Assembly (NCBI GenBank): GCA_041480065.1
Contig: JBGOZF010000008.1
Span: 1-64,000 of the forward strand
From: Fen-999 sp041480065
GTDB lineage: Bacteria > Pseudomonadota > Gammaproteobacteria > Burkholderiales > Rhodocyclaceae
Direction: 5' to 3'
Length of the DNA stretch: 64,000 nucleotides
Part shown: positions 28,200-37,826 of the stretch, piece after piece
How positions within the stretch are numbered: the first letter of the stretch is position 1
How the letters are laid out: each line of letters opens with the position of its first letter
The notes under the pieces: model-generated
The model's database searches: none
Told to the model about the DNA's origin: nothing
What the model saw: the letters and a program-made list of their open reading frames with translations, nothing else
Program-made: the position numbers and the translations under genes

Positions 28200-28778
28200 T
28201 CAATCGGCCAGATGCGCCGGAACGTCGACATCCCGCAGAATGCCCGGATCATCGACTGCGGACAGGGTAACTTCGTCCCTTTTCGCCGCCAGGATCGAAC
28301 GCGCTCCCTCATCGCCGCTCAGCCGGCTCAGCGCGTCGAACCAGCGCATGGAGAATCCGACCGGATGTCCTCGCCGACCGGCGTGCGCGGGCGCTGCGAT
28401 GCTGGCACCCTGGCGCAATGCCGTCTTCACGCATTCGTAACTTCCCGGCTCGATGAAGGGCATGTCGGCCAGGGCGATGATCCAGCCGCCGGCATCCGCC
28501 GCCGCGCGAACGCCGGCTGCCAGGCTGTGGCCCATGCCCTCGATGGATTCGGCGGCGACCACGGTCGCGATGCCCTCGGCGACCAGCAACTCTGCCAGGC
28601 GGTCGGTGCCGGGGCGCAGCACGGCAATCGTCCGCTCGCAGCAATCGCGCAGCCGCCGGCCGGCCGCCAGGGCCATGGGCGTTCCGTCGGCAAGCGGATG
28701 CAGCAGCTTGTCACCACCGAAGCGGCTGCCGCTGCCCGCGGCGAGCAGGATGCCGACGATCTCGCCTGACTGCGCCAT
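28200..28778 (-). CDS. MobA/MocA-like nucleotidyltransferase (molybdenum cofactor cytidylyltransferase type)
   Basis: 192 residues from the ATG at 28778 (a TTG at 28787 overlapping the xdhC stop is the alternative). The nucleotide-binding signature LLAAGSGSRFGGDKLLHPL is MocA-like, and ALADMPFIEPGSYE contains the metal-binding Asp. MocA enzymes convert molybdopterin to the cytosine dinucleotide used by xanthine-oxidase-family hydroxylases. It follows xdhC and the molybdenum hydroxylase genes on the same strand, so it probably matures that enzyme. Confidence 0.85.
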   Translation of the reverse strand: MAQSGEIVGILLAAGSGSRFGGDKLLHPLADGTPMALAAGRRLRDCCERTIAVLRPGTDRLAELLVAEGIATVVAAESIEGMGHSLAAGVRAAADAGGWIIALADMPFIEPGSYECVKTALRQGASIAAPAHAGRRGHPVGFSMRWFDALSRLSGDEGARSILAAKRDEVTLSAVDDPGILRDVDVPAHLAD

Positions 28779-28783
28779 CCGGC

Positions 28784-29791
28784 TCAATCGACACGACAGC
28801 CGGCGTGCCCGGCGGCGCCCTGCCCCGCTTGCGCCTGCGGCGAGCCCAGGACCCCGTTCTTCGCCGCCGTCATGTCGGCGAGAATCGACACTGCGATTTC
28901 CGGCGGCGTGCGGCTGCCGATGGCAAGGCCGACGGGACCGTGCAGCCGGGCCACCTCTGCATCCGAGAGCTCGAAATGATGTAGCAGCCGCTCGCGGCGC
29001 TTGGCATTGTTGGCGCGCGAACCCAGGGCGCCAACGTAGAAGGCCGGCGATTTCAGCGCCTCCAGCAGCGCCATGTCGTCAAGCTTGGGGTCGTGCGTCA
29101 GCGCCACCACGGCACTGTGCGGATCGAGGCCGAGACCGGTCACCACGTCGTCCGGCATGCCGGCCACCAGCGTTGCCCCCGGCACATCCCATTCGGTGGC
29201 GTACTCGACGCGCGGATCGCAGATTAGCACCCGATAGTCGAGCATCCCGGCCATGGCGGCGAGGTAGCGCGAGATCTGTCCTGCGCCGATGATCAAGAGG
29301 CGCCAAGCCGGACCATGCGGCGTGATCAGCCGCCGGCCGTCCCACTGCAACTCGTCGCTGCGGCTGCCGTCGCGGATTGCCACCGTGCCGGACTCCACAT
29401 CGACATCGCGCAAGGCCAGTTGCCCTGCCTCGACCCGCTGTGCCAAGGCGTCCAGCGCGGCACCGTCGGGTTGCGGTTCCAGCACCAGTTCCAGCGTACC
29501 GCCGCAGGGCAGACCGAAACGCTGGGCTTCGGTGGCCGTGGCGCCATAGCGCAGCACGACGGGCCGGCCGCCGCGAAACTCGCCGGCCGCCATGCGCCGG
29601 ATCAGATCGTCCTCGATGCAACCGCCGGATACCGAGCCCTGGACGAGGCCGTCGTCGCGCAACGCCATCCAGGCGCCGGGCGGACGCGGCGCCGAACCCC
29701 AGGTGCTGGCAACCGTCACCAGCACAAAGCCGTGGCCCCCGGCAGCCCAGCGGCGAGCCGCATCCAGTACCTGCCTGTCCTGCGTGTCCAT
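28784..29791 (-). CDS. XdhC-like molybdenum cofactor maturation protein
   Basis: 335 residues starting MDTQDRQVLDAARRWAAGGH (longer frames upstream run into the MITE). The XdhC N-terminal domain contains VASTWGSAPRPPGAWMA and GSVSGGCIEDDL. The C-terminal Rossmann part contains LLIIGAGQISRYLAAM, VVALTHDPKLDD and YVGALGSRANNAKRRERL. XdhC sulfurates or inserts the cofactor of molybdenum hydroxylases. It lies between the hydroxylase genes and the MocA-like gene, with the MITE occupying the whole gap upstream. Confidence 0.92.
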   Translation of the reverse strand: MDTQDRQVLDAARRWAAGGHGFVLVTVASTWGSAPRPPGAWMALRDDGLVQGSVSGGCIEDDLIRRMAAGEFRGGRPVVLRYGATATEAQRFGLPCGGTLELVLEPQPDGAALDALAQRVEAGQLALRDVDVESGTVAIRDGSRSDELQWDGRRLITPHGPAWRLLIIGAGQISRYLAAMAGMLDYRVLICDPRVEYATEWDVPGATLVAGMPDDVVTGLGLDPHSAVVALTHDPKLDDMALLEALKSPAFYVGALGSRANNAKRRERLLHHFELSDAEVARLHGPVGLAIGSRTPPEIAVSILADMTAAKNGVLGSPQAQAGQGAAGHAGCRVD

Positions 29792-29793
29792 AA

Positions 29794-30062
29794 GAGTCCC
29801 TAACAGGATGAAACGCGCCTGCGTTGGCCCCAAAATGCGGATGATCGCGCGAAGCGCGGCGAAGGCAATGGTCGATCCCTTGTCGAGCCGCGCGACAAAG
29901 CGAGCGCCGCATTTTGGCGCCAACCCGAAGGGCCGGGGCATGCCGGGGCGCATCGCGGCGTTGCGGCGCCTTGCGAGGCGTCAAGCATCGCTGCGGCACC
30001 GTGCCTTGCGCTGCATCCCCGGCATACCCCGGCGCAGACGTGTTTCATCCTATTAGGGACTC
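29794..30062. mobile_element. MITE-like element filling the hydroxylase-xdhC gap
   Basis: GAGTCCCTAACAGGATGAAA at 29794-29813 is matched by the inverted end at 30043-30062 with one change, and weaker pairing continues further inside. About 269 bp, no transposase. The right end touches the TAG stop of the hydroxylase gene and the left end is two bases from the xdhC start codon, so xdhC has no native ribosome binding site. Confidence 0.8.
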
Positions 30063-32269
30063 TACGCCGCCAGATCGGCGCTGCGGAAGGGCTGGCGGCG
30101 AAGCCGCCTGCCGGTCGCGGCAGCGACGGCGTTGGCCACTGCCGGCGCCACCGGCGGCACACCGGGCTCGCCGATGCCGCTGGGCGCCACCGTCGAGGGC
30201 ACGATATGCACCTCGACTACCGGCATCTCGTCGATGCGCAGGATCGGGTAGCCATCGAAGTTGCCCTGATCGACGCGGCCCTCGGTGAGCGTGATCTCGC
30301 CGTGCAGGAACGCCGACAAGCCGAAACCGACCGCCCCTTCCACCTGCGAACGGATGTTGTCCGGGTTGATGGCCACGCCGCAGTCGACGGCGCAGACGAC
30401 GCGGTCCACCTTGATGGCGCCGTCGGGTTTCACGCTCACCTCGGCCACCTGGGCGACATAGGAGTTGAACGACTCATGCACCGCCACGCCGCGGCCGCGC
30501 CGTTCGCCGTTCCTGCCCGGCTTGAGCGGTTTGCCCCAGCCGGCCTTCTCGGCCGCCAGCTTGAGAACAGCGGCATGGCGCGGATGGCCGGCGAGCAATT
30601 CCAGCCGCAAGGCCACCGGGTCCTTGCCCATGGCGGCCGCGACCTCGTCGAAGAAGGTCTCGGTGGAAAACGCCGTGTGCGAAGAGCCCACCGACCGCCA
30701 CCAGAGCACCGGCACCGGAATGTCCTTCGGCGTGTGCAGATCGACCGTCAGATTGGGGATCGCATAAGGCAGGTTGGCCGCACCTTCCACCGACACCATG
30801 TCGACGCCGTCCCTGATCATCGCCTTCTCGAACGGGGAGCCGACCATGATGGATTGCCCGACGAGGCGATGGCGCCAGCCGACGAGCTTGCCATCGGCAT
30901 CGACTGCCGCTTCCAGCGCGTGATGGAACAGCGGCCGGTAGTAGCCGGCGCGCATGTCGTCCTCGCGCAGCCAGACCAGCTTCACCGGCACTTTGGCCCT
31001 GCTGGCCTTGACGATCTGCGCCGCCTCCAGCACGTAATCGGAGTCCTTGCAGGCGCGCCGGCCGAAGCTGCCGCCGGCGTAGAGCATGTGGATGTTCACC
31101 TGTTCCGGCTTGAGGCCGAAGACCCTGGCCACGGCATGCTGGTCGCCGGTATGGAGTTGCTCGCCGTTCCAGACCTCGCAGCCGTCGACGCCCAGTTGGA
31201 CGACGCAATTCATGGGCTCCATCGCCGCGTGCGCCAGGTAGGGAAAGTCGTAGCCGGCACTGATCACCTTGGCCGCCTGTGCGAAGGCCTGGTCCGGCTC
31301 ACCGGTCTGCTTCGCGACCATTCCGGGCGTCTTGGCCAGTTCCTTGTAGCGGGCGAGGATCTCGTCGCTACCCAGCTTGAAGGCGGCGCCCTCCTCCCAT
31401 TTCACGACCAGCGCATCGCGGCCCTTCTTGGCGCTCCACGTGTCCTTGGCCAGCACGGCCACGCCCTGCGGGATGCGCACAACATCGACGACACCCTTGA
31501 CCGCCATGGCCCGGCCGGCATCGAAGGACTTGACCGTGGCGCCGAAGCGCGGCGGATGCGCCACCATGGCCACCAACATCTCCGGCAGGTGCACATCCTG
31601 GGTGAACTGCGCACGGCCGTTGGTCTTCGCGGCGCTGTCCTTGCGCCGGGCCTGCTTGCCGATCAGCCGAAAGTCCTTCGGGTCCTTCAGCTTCACTTCC
31701 GTCGGCACCGGTTCCGCCGCCGCGGCCGCGGCCAACTGACCGAAGGTAGCCTTGTGGCCGGACTTCGCATGCGTAACGAGGCCATCGCGTACGGCGATTT
31801 CGGTGGCCGCCACGTGCCACTTCTTCGCAGCGGCGCTCACCAGCATCGCGCGCCCCGCAGCGCCGGCTTGGCGCATCTGCTCCCAGGAATTGGCCATGGC
31901 CGTGCTGCCGCCGGTGCCCTGGGCCGGGCCCCAGAACAGGTTGTTGTAGCGCTTGGCGTCGGCCGGTGCACCTTCGACGCGCACCGTGTACCAGTCGGCA
32001 TCCAGTTCGTCGGCAAGGATGGTGGCGAGACCCGTGTAGGTGCCCTGGCCCATTTCGAGGTGCTTGGAGATCACTGTCACCGTGTTGTCCGGGCTGATGC
32101 GCAGAAAGGCGTTGGGCTCGAAGTTCACCGTGCCGATGACGCCGTCGCCCGCCTTGCCCGGCCCGGCAGCCGCATCCGCCAGCTCCGGCAGGCAGAAGCC
32201 GAGCGTCAGGCCGGCACCGACCTCGAGAAACTGGCGGCGGCTGAGGTTTTCGATCAAGTGCTCAGACAT
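30062..32269 (-). CDS. Molybdenum hydroxylase large subunit (aldehyde/isoquinoline oxidoreductase type), Tat-exported
   Basis: 735 residues. A twin-arginine signal (LSRRQFLEVGAGLTLGFCL) at the N terminus indicates folded export to the periplasm. Molybdopterin contacts include EMGQGTYTGLATILADELD, GTGGSTAMANSWEQMRQAGA, AAMEPMNC, YAGGSFGRRA and LWWRSVGSSHTAF. The base Glu is in GIGEPGVPPVAPAV near the end. The layout matches IorB-like single large subunits that work with a small 2Fe-2S subunit and no FAD subunit. The preceding gene encodes that small subunit and overlaps by eight bases. Substrate (aldehyde or N-heterocycle) is unknown. Confidence 0.93.
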   Translation of the reverse strand: MSEHLIENLSRRQFLEVGAGLTLGFCLPELADAAAGPGKAGDGVIGTVNFEPNAFLRISPDNTVTVISKHLEMGQGTYTGLATILADELDADWYTVRVEGAPADAKRYNNLFWGPAQGTGGSTAMANSWEQMRQAGAAGRAMLVSAAAKKWHVAATEIAVRDGLVTHAKSGHKATFGQLAAAAAAEPVPTEVKLKDPKDFRLIGKQARRKDSAAKTNGRAQFTQDVHLPEMLVAMVAHPPRFGATVKSFDAGRAMAVKGVVDVVRIPQGVAVLAKDTWSAKKGRDALVVKWEEGAAFKLGSDEILARYKELAKTPGMVAKQTGEPDQAFAQAAKVISAGYDFPYLAHAAMEPMNCVVQLGVDGCEVWNGEQLHTGDQHAVARVFGLKPEQVNIHMLYAGGSFGRRACKDSDYVLEAAQIVKASRAKVPVKLVWLREDDMRAGYYRPLFHHALEAAVDADGKLVGWRHRLVGQSIMVGSPFEKAMIRDGVDMVSVEGAANLPYAIPNLTVDLHTPKDIPVPVLWWRSVGSSHTAFSTETFFDEVAAAMGKDPVALRLELLAGHPRHAAVLKLAAEKAGWGKPLKPGRNGERRGRGVAVHESFNSYVAQVAEVSVKPDGAIKVDRVVCAVDCGVAINPDNIRSQVEGAVGFGLSAFLHGEITLTEGRVDQGNFDGYPILRIDEMPVVEVHIVPSTVAPSGIGEPGVPPVAPAVANAVAAATGRRLRRQPFRSADLAA

Positions 32270-32732
32270 GACGTTCTCCCAGCGCACGCGCGGCTTCGTG
32301 GATCGCCGCGCGGACGCGCACGTAGGTGGCGCAGCGGCACAAGTTGCCGGACATGGCGGTATCGATGTCGGCATCACTCGGCTTACGGTTGTGGCTCAAG
32401 AGCGCCACCGCGTTCATGATCTGCCCCGACTGGCAGTAGCCGCACTGGACCACGTCCAGCTTGCGCCAGGCTTCCTGCACCGCCATGCCGACGCGATCGG
32501 CGTCGACCGCTTCGATGGTGGTGATCCGGCGCCCGCCGACCGCCGACACCGGCACCGTGCAGGAGCGCTGCGGCACCCCATCCACGAACACGGTGCAGGC
32601 ACCGCACAGGCCCTCGCCGCAGCCGTACTTGGTGCCGGTCAGTTGCAAGGCGTCGCGCAGTGCCCAAAGCAGGGGCGTGTCGGGCTCGACGTCGACCTTG
32701 TGTTGTTTGCCGTTCACATTCAGCTCGATCAT
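32262..32732 (-). CDS. Molybdenum hydroxylase small subunit (two [2Fe-2S])
   Basis: 156 residues. The plant-ferredoxin-like cluster has Cys in YGCGEGLCGACTVFVDG and RSCTVPV. The second, helical cluster domain has QCGYCQSGQIM and GNLCRCATYVRVRAAI. Length is typical. It is the first gene of the minus-strand unit small subunit, large subunit, xdhC, mocA. The 200-base gap to the divergent hydrolase gene at 32935 should hold both promoters. Confidence 0.95.
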   Translation of the reverse strand: MIELNVNGKQHKVDVEPDTPLLWALRDALQLTGTKYGCGEGLCGACTVFVDGVPQRSCTVPVSAVGGRRITTIEAVDADRVGMAVQEAWRKLDVVQCGYCQSGQIMNAVALLSHNRKPSDADIDTAMSGNLCRCATYVRVRAAIHEAARALGERHV

Positions 32733-32934
32733 TCGAAATGCTCCTTGGATGCATTGGCAATCAGTCTCGTGGCATTTGACGCGAAATTCAAGCAAAGATT
32801 TCGTGACATCCAATCCCATGCCCACCGGGCGGTCTTTGGTCGATGCTTGAAGACGGTGTCACTTGCAACACAGTAACAGTAGACTTGGTCCGTTCGCGCC
32901 GCAAATCCTTCCGGCGCCCGATCGTGAACCAATC

Positions 32935-33933
32935 ATGCCCCTGACACAACAGAGTCTTCTCAGCCTCGGCCCCGACGGCTTCCATCGCATCGCCTACGCC
33001 GAGTGGGGCGATGCGCGCAATCCGCACGTCGTGCTCTGCGTGCACGGCCTGTCGCGCAACAGCCGCGACTTCGATCGCCTGGCCACCGCGCTGGAAGCGG
33101 ACCACCGCGTGATCTGCATGGACGTCGTCGGCCGCGGCGACAGCGACTGGCTGGCCGACAAGTCAGGCTACAGCTTCGCGACCTATCTGAGCGATGCCGC
33201 GGCCCTGATCGCGCGCGTCACCACGCCGATCGCCGGCGGACTGCTGGAGAGCCTGCAGGCGCGCCTGCGCGGCGGCCGGCCGATGGCCAGGCTCGACTGG
33301 ATCGGCACTTCGATGGGCGGATTGATCGGCATGCTGCTTGCCGCCAAGCCCGGCTCGCCGATTCGCCGCCTGGTGATGAACGATGTCGGGCCCTTCGTGC
33401 CGTGGCATGCGCTGATCCGTCTGAAGGGCCATGTCGGCAGCGAATCGCGCTTCGCCACTTATGACGAAGTCGAAGCCTACGTGCGCCGGACATGCAGCAG
33501 CTTCGGCGAACTCGACGACGACTTCTGGCGCCACCTCGCCGACCATGCAGCCGTACGCGAAGACGATGGCGGCTACCGGCTGCGCTACGACCCGGCGATC
33601 AGCCGCGGCCAACCGGTACATCTCGATCCGGAGCTGCCGATCGGCCCGGAATTCCTGCGCGGCATCGACCTCTGGGCCGTCTGGGACGCCGTGCGCTGCC
33701 CGGTACTGGTCCTGCGCGGCGCCGATTCGGAGGTATTGCCGCGGGAGACGGTCGAGGAAATGCAGCGGCGCAAACCGAACCTGAAAGTCGTCGAGTTCGC
33801 CGGGGTCGGCCATGTGCCGGCACTGGCGTCGCGCGACCAGATCGAAGTGGTGCACGAGTTCCTGAATGCGCCCTTGCTTGCGGATGAGGATATCCCTCCC
33901 CTCTCCCCGCAAGCCGGGAGAGGGATTGGGTGA
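32935..33933 (+). CDS. Alpha/beta hydrolase
   Basis: 332 residues starting MPLTQQSLLSLGPDGFHRIA. Oxyanion VHGLSRNSRDFD, nucleophile elbow DWIGTSMGGLIGML (Ser near 125), acid Asp in LVLRGADSEVLP and the His in GVGHVPALAS. It is similar in layout to ester or epoxide hydrolases of the family; substrate unknown. The last dozen codons (PPLSPQAGRGIG) are formed by a palindromic repeat, so the C-terminal tail is not conserved protein sequence. It is divergent from the molybdenum hydroxylase genes. Confidence 0.88.
   Translation: MPLTQQSLLSLGPDGFHRIAYAEWGDARNPHVVLCVHGLSRNSRDFDRLATALEADHRVICMDVVGRGDSDWLADKSGYSFATYLSDAAALIARVTTPIAGGLLESLQARLRGGRPMARLDWIGTSMGGLIGMLLAAKPGSPIRRLVMNDVGPFVPWHALIRLKGHVGSESRFATYDEVEAYVRRTCSSFGELDDDFWRHLADHAAVREDDGGYRLRYDPAISRGQPVHLDPELPIGPEFLRGIDLWAVWDAVRCPVLVLRGADSEVLPRETVEEMQRRKPNLKVVEFAGVGHVPALASRDQIEVVHEFLNAPLLADEDIPPLSPQAGRGIG
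33898..33924. repeat. Short palindromic repeat (CCCTCTCCC/GGGAGAGGG) inside a gene end
   Basis: CCTCTCCC, eight bases, GGGAGAGG forms a stable hairpin overlapping the last codons of the hydrolase gene. It is of the kind often found at gene ends in high-GC proteobacteria and may also act as a transcript 3' end. Confidence 0.6.
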
Positions 33934-34056
33934 AGAAGAAAACGGCGACTCACTCGAGCGAATTGCAAGGACTCGATTCCGGCCGGTGCACTACGGGTTT
34001 CGCGGTAATGCGATTAGGGAAACGCTGAACAAGTAACCGCACGAAGCGGCGTTCGA

Positions 34057-37000
34057 TCACACTGCTGTCGATTCCACTGGCGCTACCGGCAAGCTTTCGA
34101 CCGCTGCCGCCAAGTTGGCCAATTCCGTCTCGCAGTTGGCCGCAAGCTCGGCGATGTCGGCGGCGTCCATCCCGGCACGCAGGCCCTGCATGATCCTGCC
34201 CGCCAGCGCAGCGACACGCCAGGCGCCGATCAGGGCGGCAATCCCCTTCAGCTTGTGCACGACGGCATTAGCGGCTTCGTGGTCGCCGGCCATCACCCGT
34301 TCGCGCACCTGCGTCATGTCGTGACCGTGCACTTGCACGAAACGGTTGAGTTCAACGCGATAAGCGGCCAATCGTTCCGGCGACGACCGCCAGACGGCGC
34401 TGACACTCAGCCCGGGAACTTGCACCAGGGCACGGCTCAACTCATTGTCGCAGGCCGGTGTTTCGTCCTTGGGGACGGCCAGATCCGACAACCATTGTCC
34501 CAACACCGTGGCAAGTACCGTCGGTATCACCGGTTTGCCGATGTGTCCGTTCATGCCGGCATCGAGGCAACGTTGGCGGTCCTCGGCGAAGGCGTTGGCG
34601 GTCAGTGCGATGATCGGCGTTGCATTGTGGCCAGGCAACGCGCGGATGCTGCGGGCGGCAGCCAGGCCATCCATCTTCGGCATCTGCATGTCCATCAGGA
34701 TGAGGTCGTAACCGTGTGCCCGCGCGCACTCGACTGCTTCGGCGCCGTCGGATGCGGCGTCAACTTCGCAGCCGAGGTCTTCGAGCATCTCGAAAAGGAT
34801 CTCCTGGCTCAGCGGATTGTCTTCTGCGAACAACACGCGCTTGCCGCCAAAGACAGGCGCAGGCGCGGTGGCAGGAGCCATCGCAAGCGGCGACAGGTCG
34901 GCGCCGGCGCGCGGCAGAACGAGTTCGAAGCTGAATCTGCTGCCTGTTCCCAATTGGCTTTCGACCCTTATCGCGCCGCCCATCATCGCCACCAGGCGCT
35001 GGCTGATGGCCAGTCCGAGGCCGGTACCGCCATGTTCCCGCGTCGTCGAATTGTCGACCTGCTCGAACGGCTGGAACAACCGTGCCTGATCGGCCGGAGT
35101 AATACCGATACCGGTATCCTCGACGGTGAAGCGCAAGCGAAGGCTGGCGGCGTCCTCGGCCAGCAAGTCTATGCTGAGGCCCACGCTACCCTGCTTGGTG
35201 AATTTGACCGCATTGCCGCAGAGGTTGATGAGCACCTGGGTCAGGCGCAAAGCATCGCCGTTGAGCTTCGTGTCGCGCAGGCGCGGTGCGATATCCGTCG
35301 TCAGCGTCAGTCCCTTCTCCTGCGCCCGCACTTCGATCGCGCGCGCCACCTTGTCCACCACGGTGTCGAGCCTGAATCCGCTTTGCTCAAACACGAGCCG
35401 GTCGGCTTCGATCTTCGACAGGTCGAGGATGTCGTTGATGATGGCCAGCAGATGGTCGGAACTCGCGCACAGGCGGTCAAGCCGCTCCCGTTGCACGGAG
35501 TCGGTGAGGTCGCGGCGCAGCAGGTAAGCAAGGCCGATGATGCCGTGCAGTGGCGTGCGTATCTCGTGGCTCATGTTGGCAAGAAAGGCACTCTTCGCCC
35601 GATTGGCACTCTCGGCCGCCTGACGCTGGATGCGCACGCGCAAGGTCTCGGTGCCGAACGCAAGGTTACGGGCCAGTTCTTCGAGCAATGCCACCTCTTC
35701 GGCATTGAACGCGTCCGGCTCGGCGGCGTAGACGGTCAGTGCGCCCAGCGTCTTTTGCTGGCTGATCAGGGGCAGCGCGATGCTCGACTGGTAGCCGCGG
35801 CTGACCGCGGCCGCACGCCACGGCGCCATCTGGGGGTTGGTGAGAACATTCTGGTTGACCTGCGTGGTACCCGTTCTGATGGCCGTGCCGGTGGGGCCGC
35901 GACCGATCTCCAGCGCAGCGTCCCACGAAATCCGGATGCTCTCGAGATAACCATCTTCGTAGCCGGACTGGGCGATGGGGCGCACGGATCTTTCGGCGTT
36001 CTGCTCCGGAAATCCGATCCACGCCATCAGGTAGCCGCCGGTTTCAACGACGAGCCGGCAGATGTCGGACAGCAGCGTCGCTTCGTCCTCGACTTGAACC
36101 AGACTCAGGCTGCAGTCGCTCAGAAGGCGCAGCGCGCGCTGCAGACGCTGCTGTTCCCGCTCCGCCCGCTTGCGCTCGGTTACGTCGACAAGAGTGCAGT
36201 GGAATCGATTCCCTTCCGCCGAGCGGAACATCACCGCGGTGACGGACAGGTCGCGCAATTCGCCGTCCAGTCGACGAGTACGCGTCTCGAACTGCGCACG
36301 ACCCTCCGTCACCAGGCGATCGGCAATCGCCCGGATCGCCTTTCCGTCCTGAGCGGCATCGAAATCCGCGATGTGCAGGCCGCGCAACTCCGCTTGGCTG
36401 GAACCGCGAATATCCGCTGCCGCCTGGTTGCATTCAAGGATGCGCAGGCTGTCGGGATCGATGAGCAATTGGCCGACCGGGGAGCCCTCGAACATGGCAC
36501 GAAAGCGATCTTCGCTCTCCACCAGACTCCGGGTACGCTCCGCGACCTGCTTTTCGACGCCGCCCAGCGCCAATGGCGCGCTCTTTTCGGCCAGGCTCTG
36601 GCGGGCAATCTGCTGTGCCAGACCCCGCAGCAGTCTGAGAACGGCGGGGATCCTCTGTTCCGATACGATGGGAATCTCGGACAGCGCCTTGAAATACTCG
36701 TTTTCGTCGAAACCGCAGGCCGACTGCTGGCGCCTGAAATAGTCCATGTCGGGCGAAGCCAGCAGGAACTGCCCGGTAAACAGGTTCGCCACGTGCCGGC
36801 CATCGATGATGATCGGCGTCGCGCAATCGGTCAGTCCGTTGGCACACCGGTAGATGGCACAGTCGGTCCCCTCCTGCAACTGCCTGGACAAGATCGTGTC
36901 GCTCTTGAGGCATCCCGCCAGCGTTTGTTTGTTCGCCCGATGGAATTCCGCGCACAGGCGTTGCCACTTGGAGGACGCCAGCACCCGTCCATCCAGATCG

Positions 37001-37392
37001 AGCACCGCGATCGGCAACCCGGTCACCTCGAGGAAATTCTCGAAAATGTCGTTCAACAGGCCGAAGTCGACCAGGGACGTCAAGTCGATGCTCGCGCCGG
37101 CCTGCGCGGAATTGGGGACGAAGGGCCTTTCGGCGTTCGGCGTTCCGAGCGAGCGGTTCCAGGCCGCCTGAAACGGCGCATCCTGCATCGTTTCGACATC
37201 GGTAGGCCGAACGAACAGCCCCCGCTCAGTCGCATCCGACCGGTGGTTTCCGGCAGCCACGCCTGGCACCGCCGCCGGCAGCACGCTCTCGGGCGCAGAA
37301 GCCTGCGAGGCCTGCGCGCTCGGCGCTTCGGACTCAGCAATCCCGGCACCCGGACCGGATTGCCGGTCGCAAGCGCCGGACATGCTGGACAT
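34057..37392 (-). CDS. Hybrid sensor kinase PocR-PAS-GAF-HisKA-HATPase-REC-HPt
   Basis: 1111 residues from the ATG at 37392 (AAAGGAGG upstream; the longer frame lacks support). A Ser/Ala-rich start is followed by a PocR-type ligand domain (about 102-265) with GCLKSDTILSRQLQEGTDCA and IYRCANGLTDCATPI. Then a PAS domain (MFEGSPVGQLLIDP) and a GAF domain (GYQSSIALPLISQQKTLGAL). The HisKA His is in AFLANMSHEIRTPLHGI, the HATPase motifs LINLCGNAVKFT and DTGIGI. The receiver Asp is in LILMDMQMPKMDG, the HPt His in VVHKLKGIAALIG. No membrane segment. It is self-contained up to the HPt, so the final regulator must be elsewhere. PocR domains bind small molecules such as 1,2-propanediol in the founding case; the ligand here is open. 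Confidence 0.93.
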   Translation of the reverse strand: MSSMSGACDRQSGPGAGIAESEAPSAQASQASAPESVLPAAVPGVAAGNHRSDATERGLFVRPTDVETMQDAPFQAAWNRSLGTPNAERPFVPNSAQAGASIDLTSLVDFGLLNDIFENFLEVTGLPIAVLDLDGRVLASSKWQRLCAEFHRANKQTLAGCLKSDTILSRQLQEGTDCAIYRCANGLTDCATPIIIDGRHVANLFTGQFLLASPDMDYFRRQQSACGFDENEYFKALSEIPIVSEQRIPAVLRLLRGLAQQIARQSLAEKSAPLALGGVEKQVAERTRSLVESEDRFRAMFEGSPVGQLLIDPDSLRILECNQAAADIRGSSQAELRGLHIADFDAAQDGKAIRAIADRLVTEGRAQFETRTRRLDGELRDLSVTAVMFRSAEGNRFHCTLVDVTERKRAEREQQRLQRALRLLSDCSLSLVQVEDEATLLSDICRLVVETGGYLMAWIGFPEQNAERSVRPIAQSGYEDGYLESIRISWDAALEIGRGPTGTAIRTGTTQVNQNVLTNPQMAPWRAAAVSRGYQSSIALPLISQQKTLGALTVYAAEPDAFNAEEVALLEELARNLAFGTETLRVRIQRQAAESANRAKSAFLANMSHEIRTPLHGIIGLAYLLRRDLTDSVQRERLDRLCASSDHLLAIINDILDLSKIEADRLVFEQSGFRLDTVVDKVARAIEVRAQEKGLTLTTDIAPRLRDTKLNGDALRLTQVLINLCGNAVKFTKQGSVGLSIDLLAEDAASLRLRFTVEDTGIGITPADQARLFQPFEQVDNSTTREHGGTGLGLAISQRLVAMMGGAIRVESQLGTGSRFSFELVLPRAGADLSPLAMAPATAPAPVFGGKRVLFAEDNPLSQEILFEMLEDLGCEVDAASDGAEAVECARAHGYDLILMDMQMPKMDGLAAARSIRALPGHNATPIIALTANAFAEDRQRCLDAGMNGHIGKPVIPTVLATVLGQWLSDLAVPKDETPACDNELSRALVQVPGLSVSAVWRSSPERLAAYRVELNRFVQVHGHDMTQVRERVMAGDHEAANAVVHKLKGIAALIGAWRVAALAGRIMQGLRAGMDAADIAELAANCETELANLAAAVESLPVAPVESTAV

Positions 37393-37826
37393 GATGGTTA
37401 CGCCTCCTTTCGTACCGTCCGCCAAGTCCCGATCTTCTCGAAAGCAAGGACCCCGCCGGACGGATGGTCGTTGCATCCTCGTGCACGACCGGATCATTTC
37501 AAATCTACACCATCCGGTGCCAGTTGGCTCCCCGGACGATCGCATGGGGTACCGCGTCCTCCGGAGGCGGGCATCTAACGAAAAGCAGGTATCGATACAG
37601 GTATCCGGGTAATCGAAATAGGGACGAGCCGGTATGGGCGAGCGCCCGCTGACGCGGAACAATGGTTCTGCGATCAGGACCGAGTACTACCGGTTTCCCG
37701 GTACTTGATATAGAGCACTCCGAGTATTCCTCTGAAATCGGCTCCGGGCCTAGAGTTCTGCCTACCTGCTTGCCGTAGCGACAAGGCTATGGCAATAGCG
37801 CGCAGGCCGCATCCAGGAGACGGACC

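Noticed and set aside
30206..32419. Plus-strand open frame of 737 codons
   Set aside because: Antisense shadow of the molybdenum hydroxylase large subunit.
34255..37578. Plus-strand open frame of 1107 codons
   Set aside because: Antisense shadow of the hybrid kinase gene; composition (Arg, Leu, His rich) is not protein-like.
37393..37662. 90-residue N-terminal extension of the hybrid kinase
   Set aside because: AAAGGAGG ahead of the ATG at 37392 and Arg-rich, unlikely upstream residues argue for the shorter protein.
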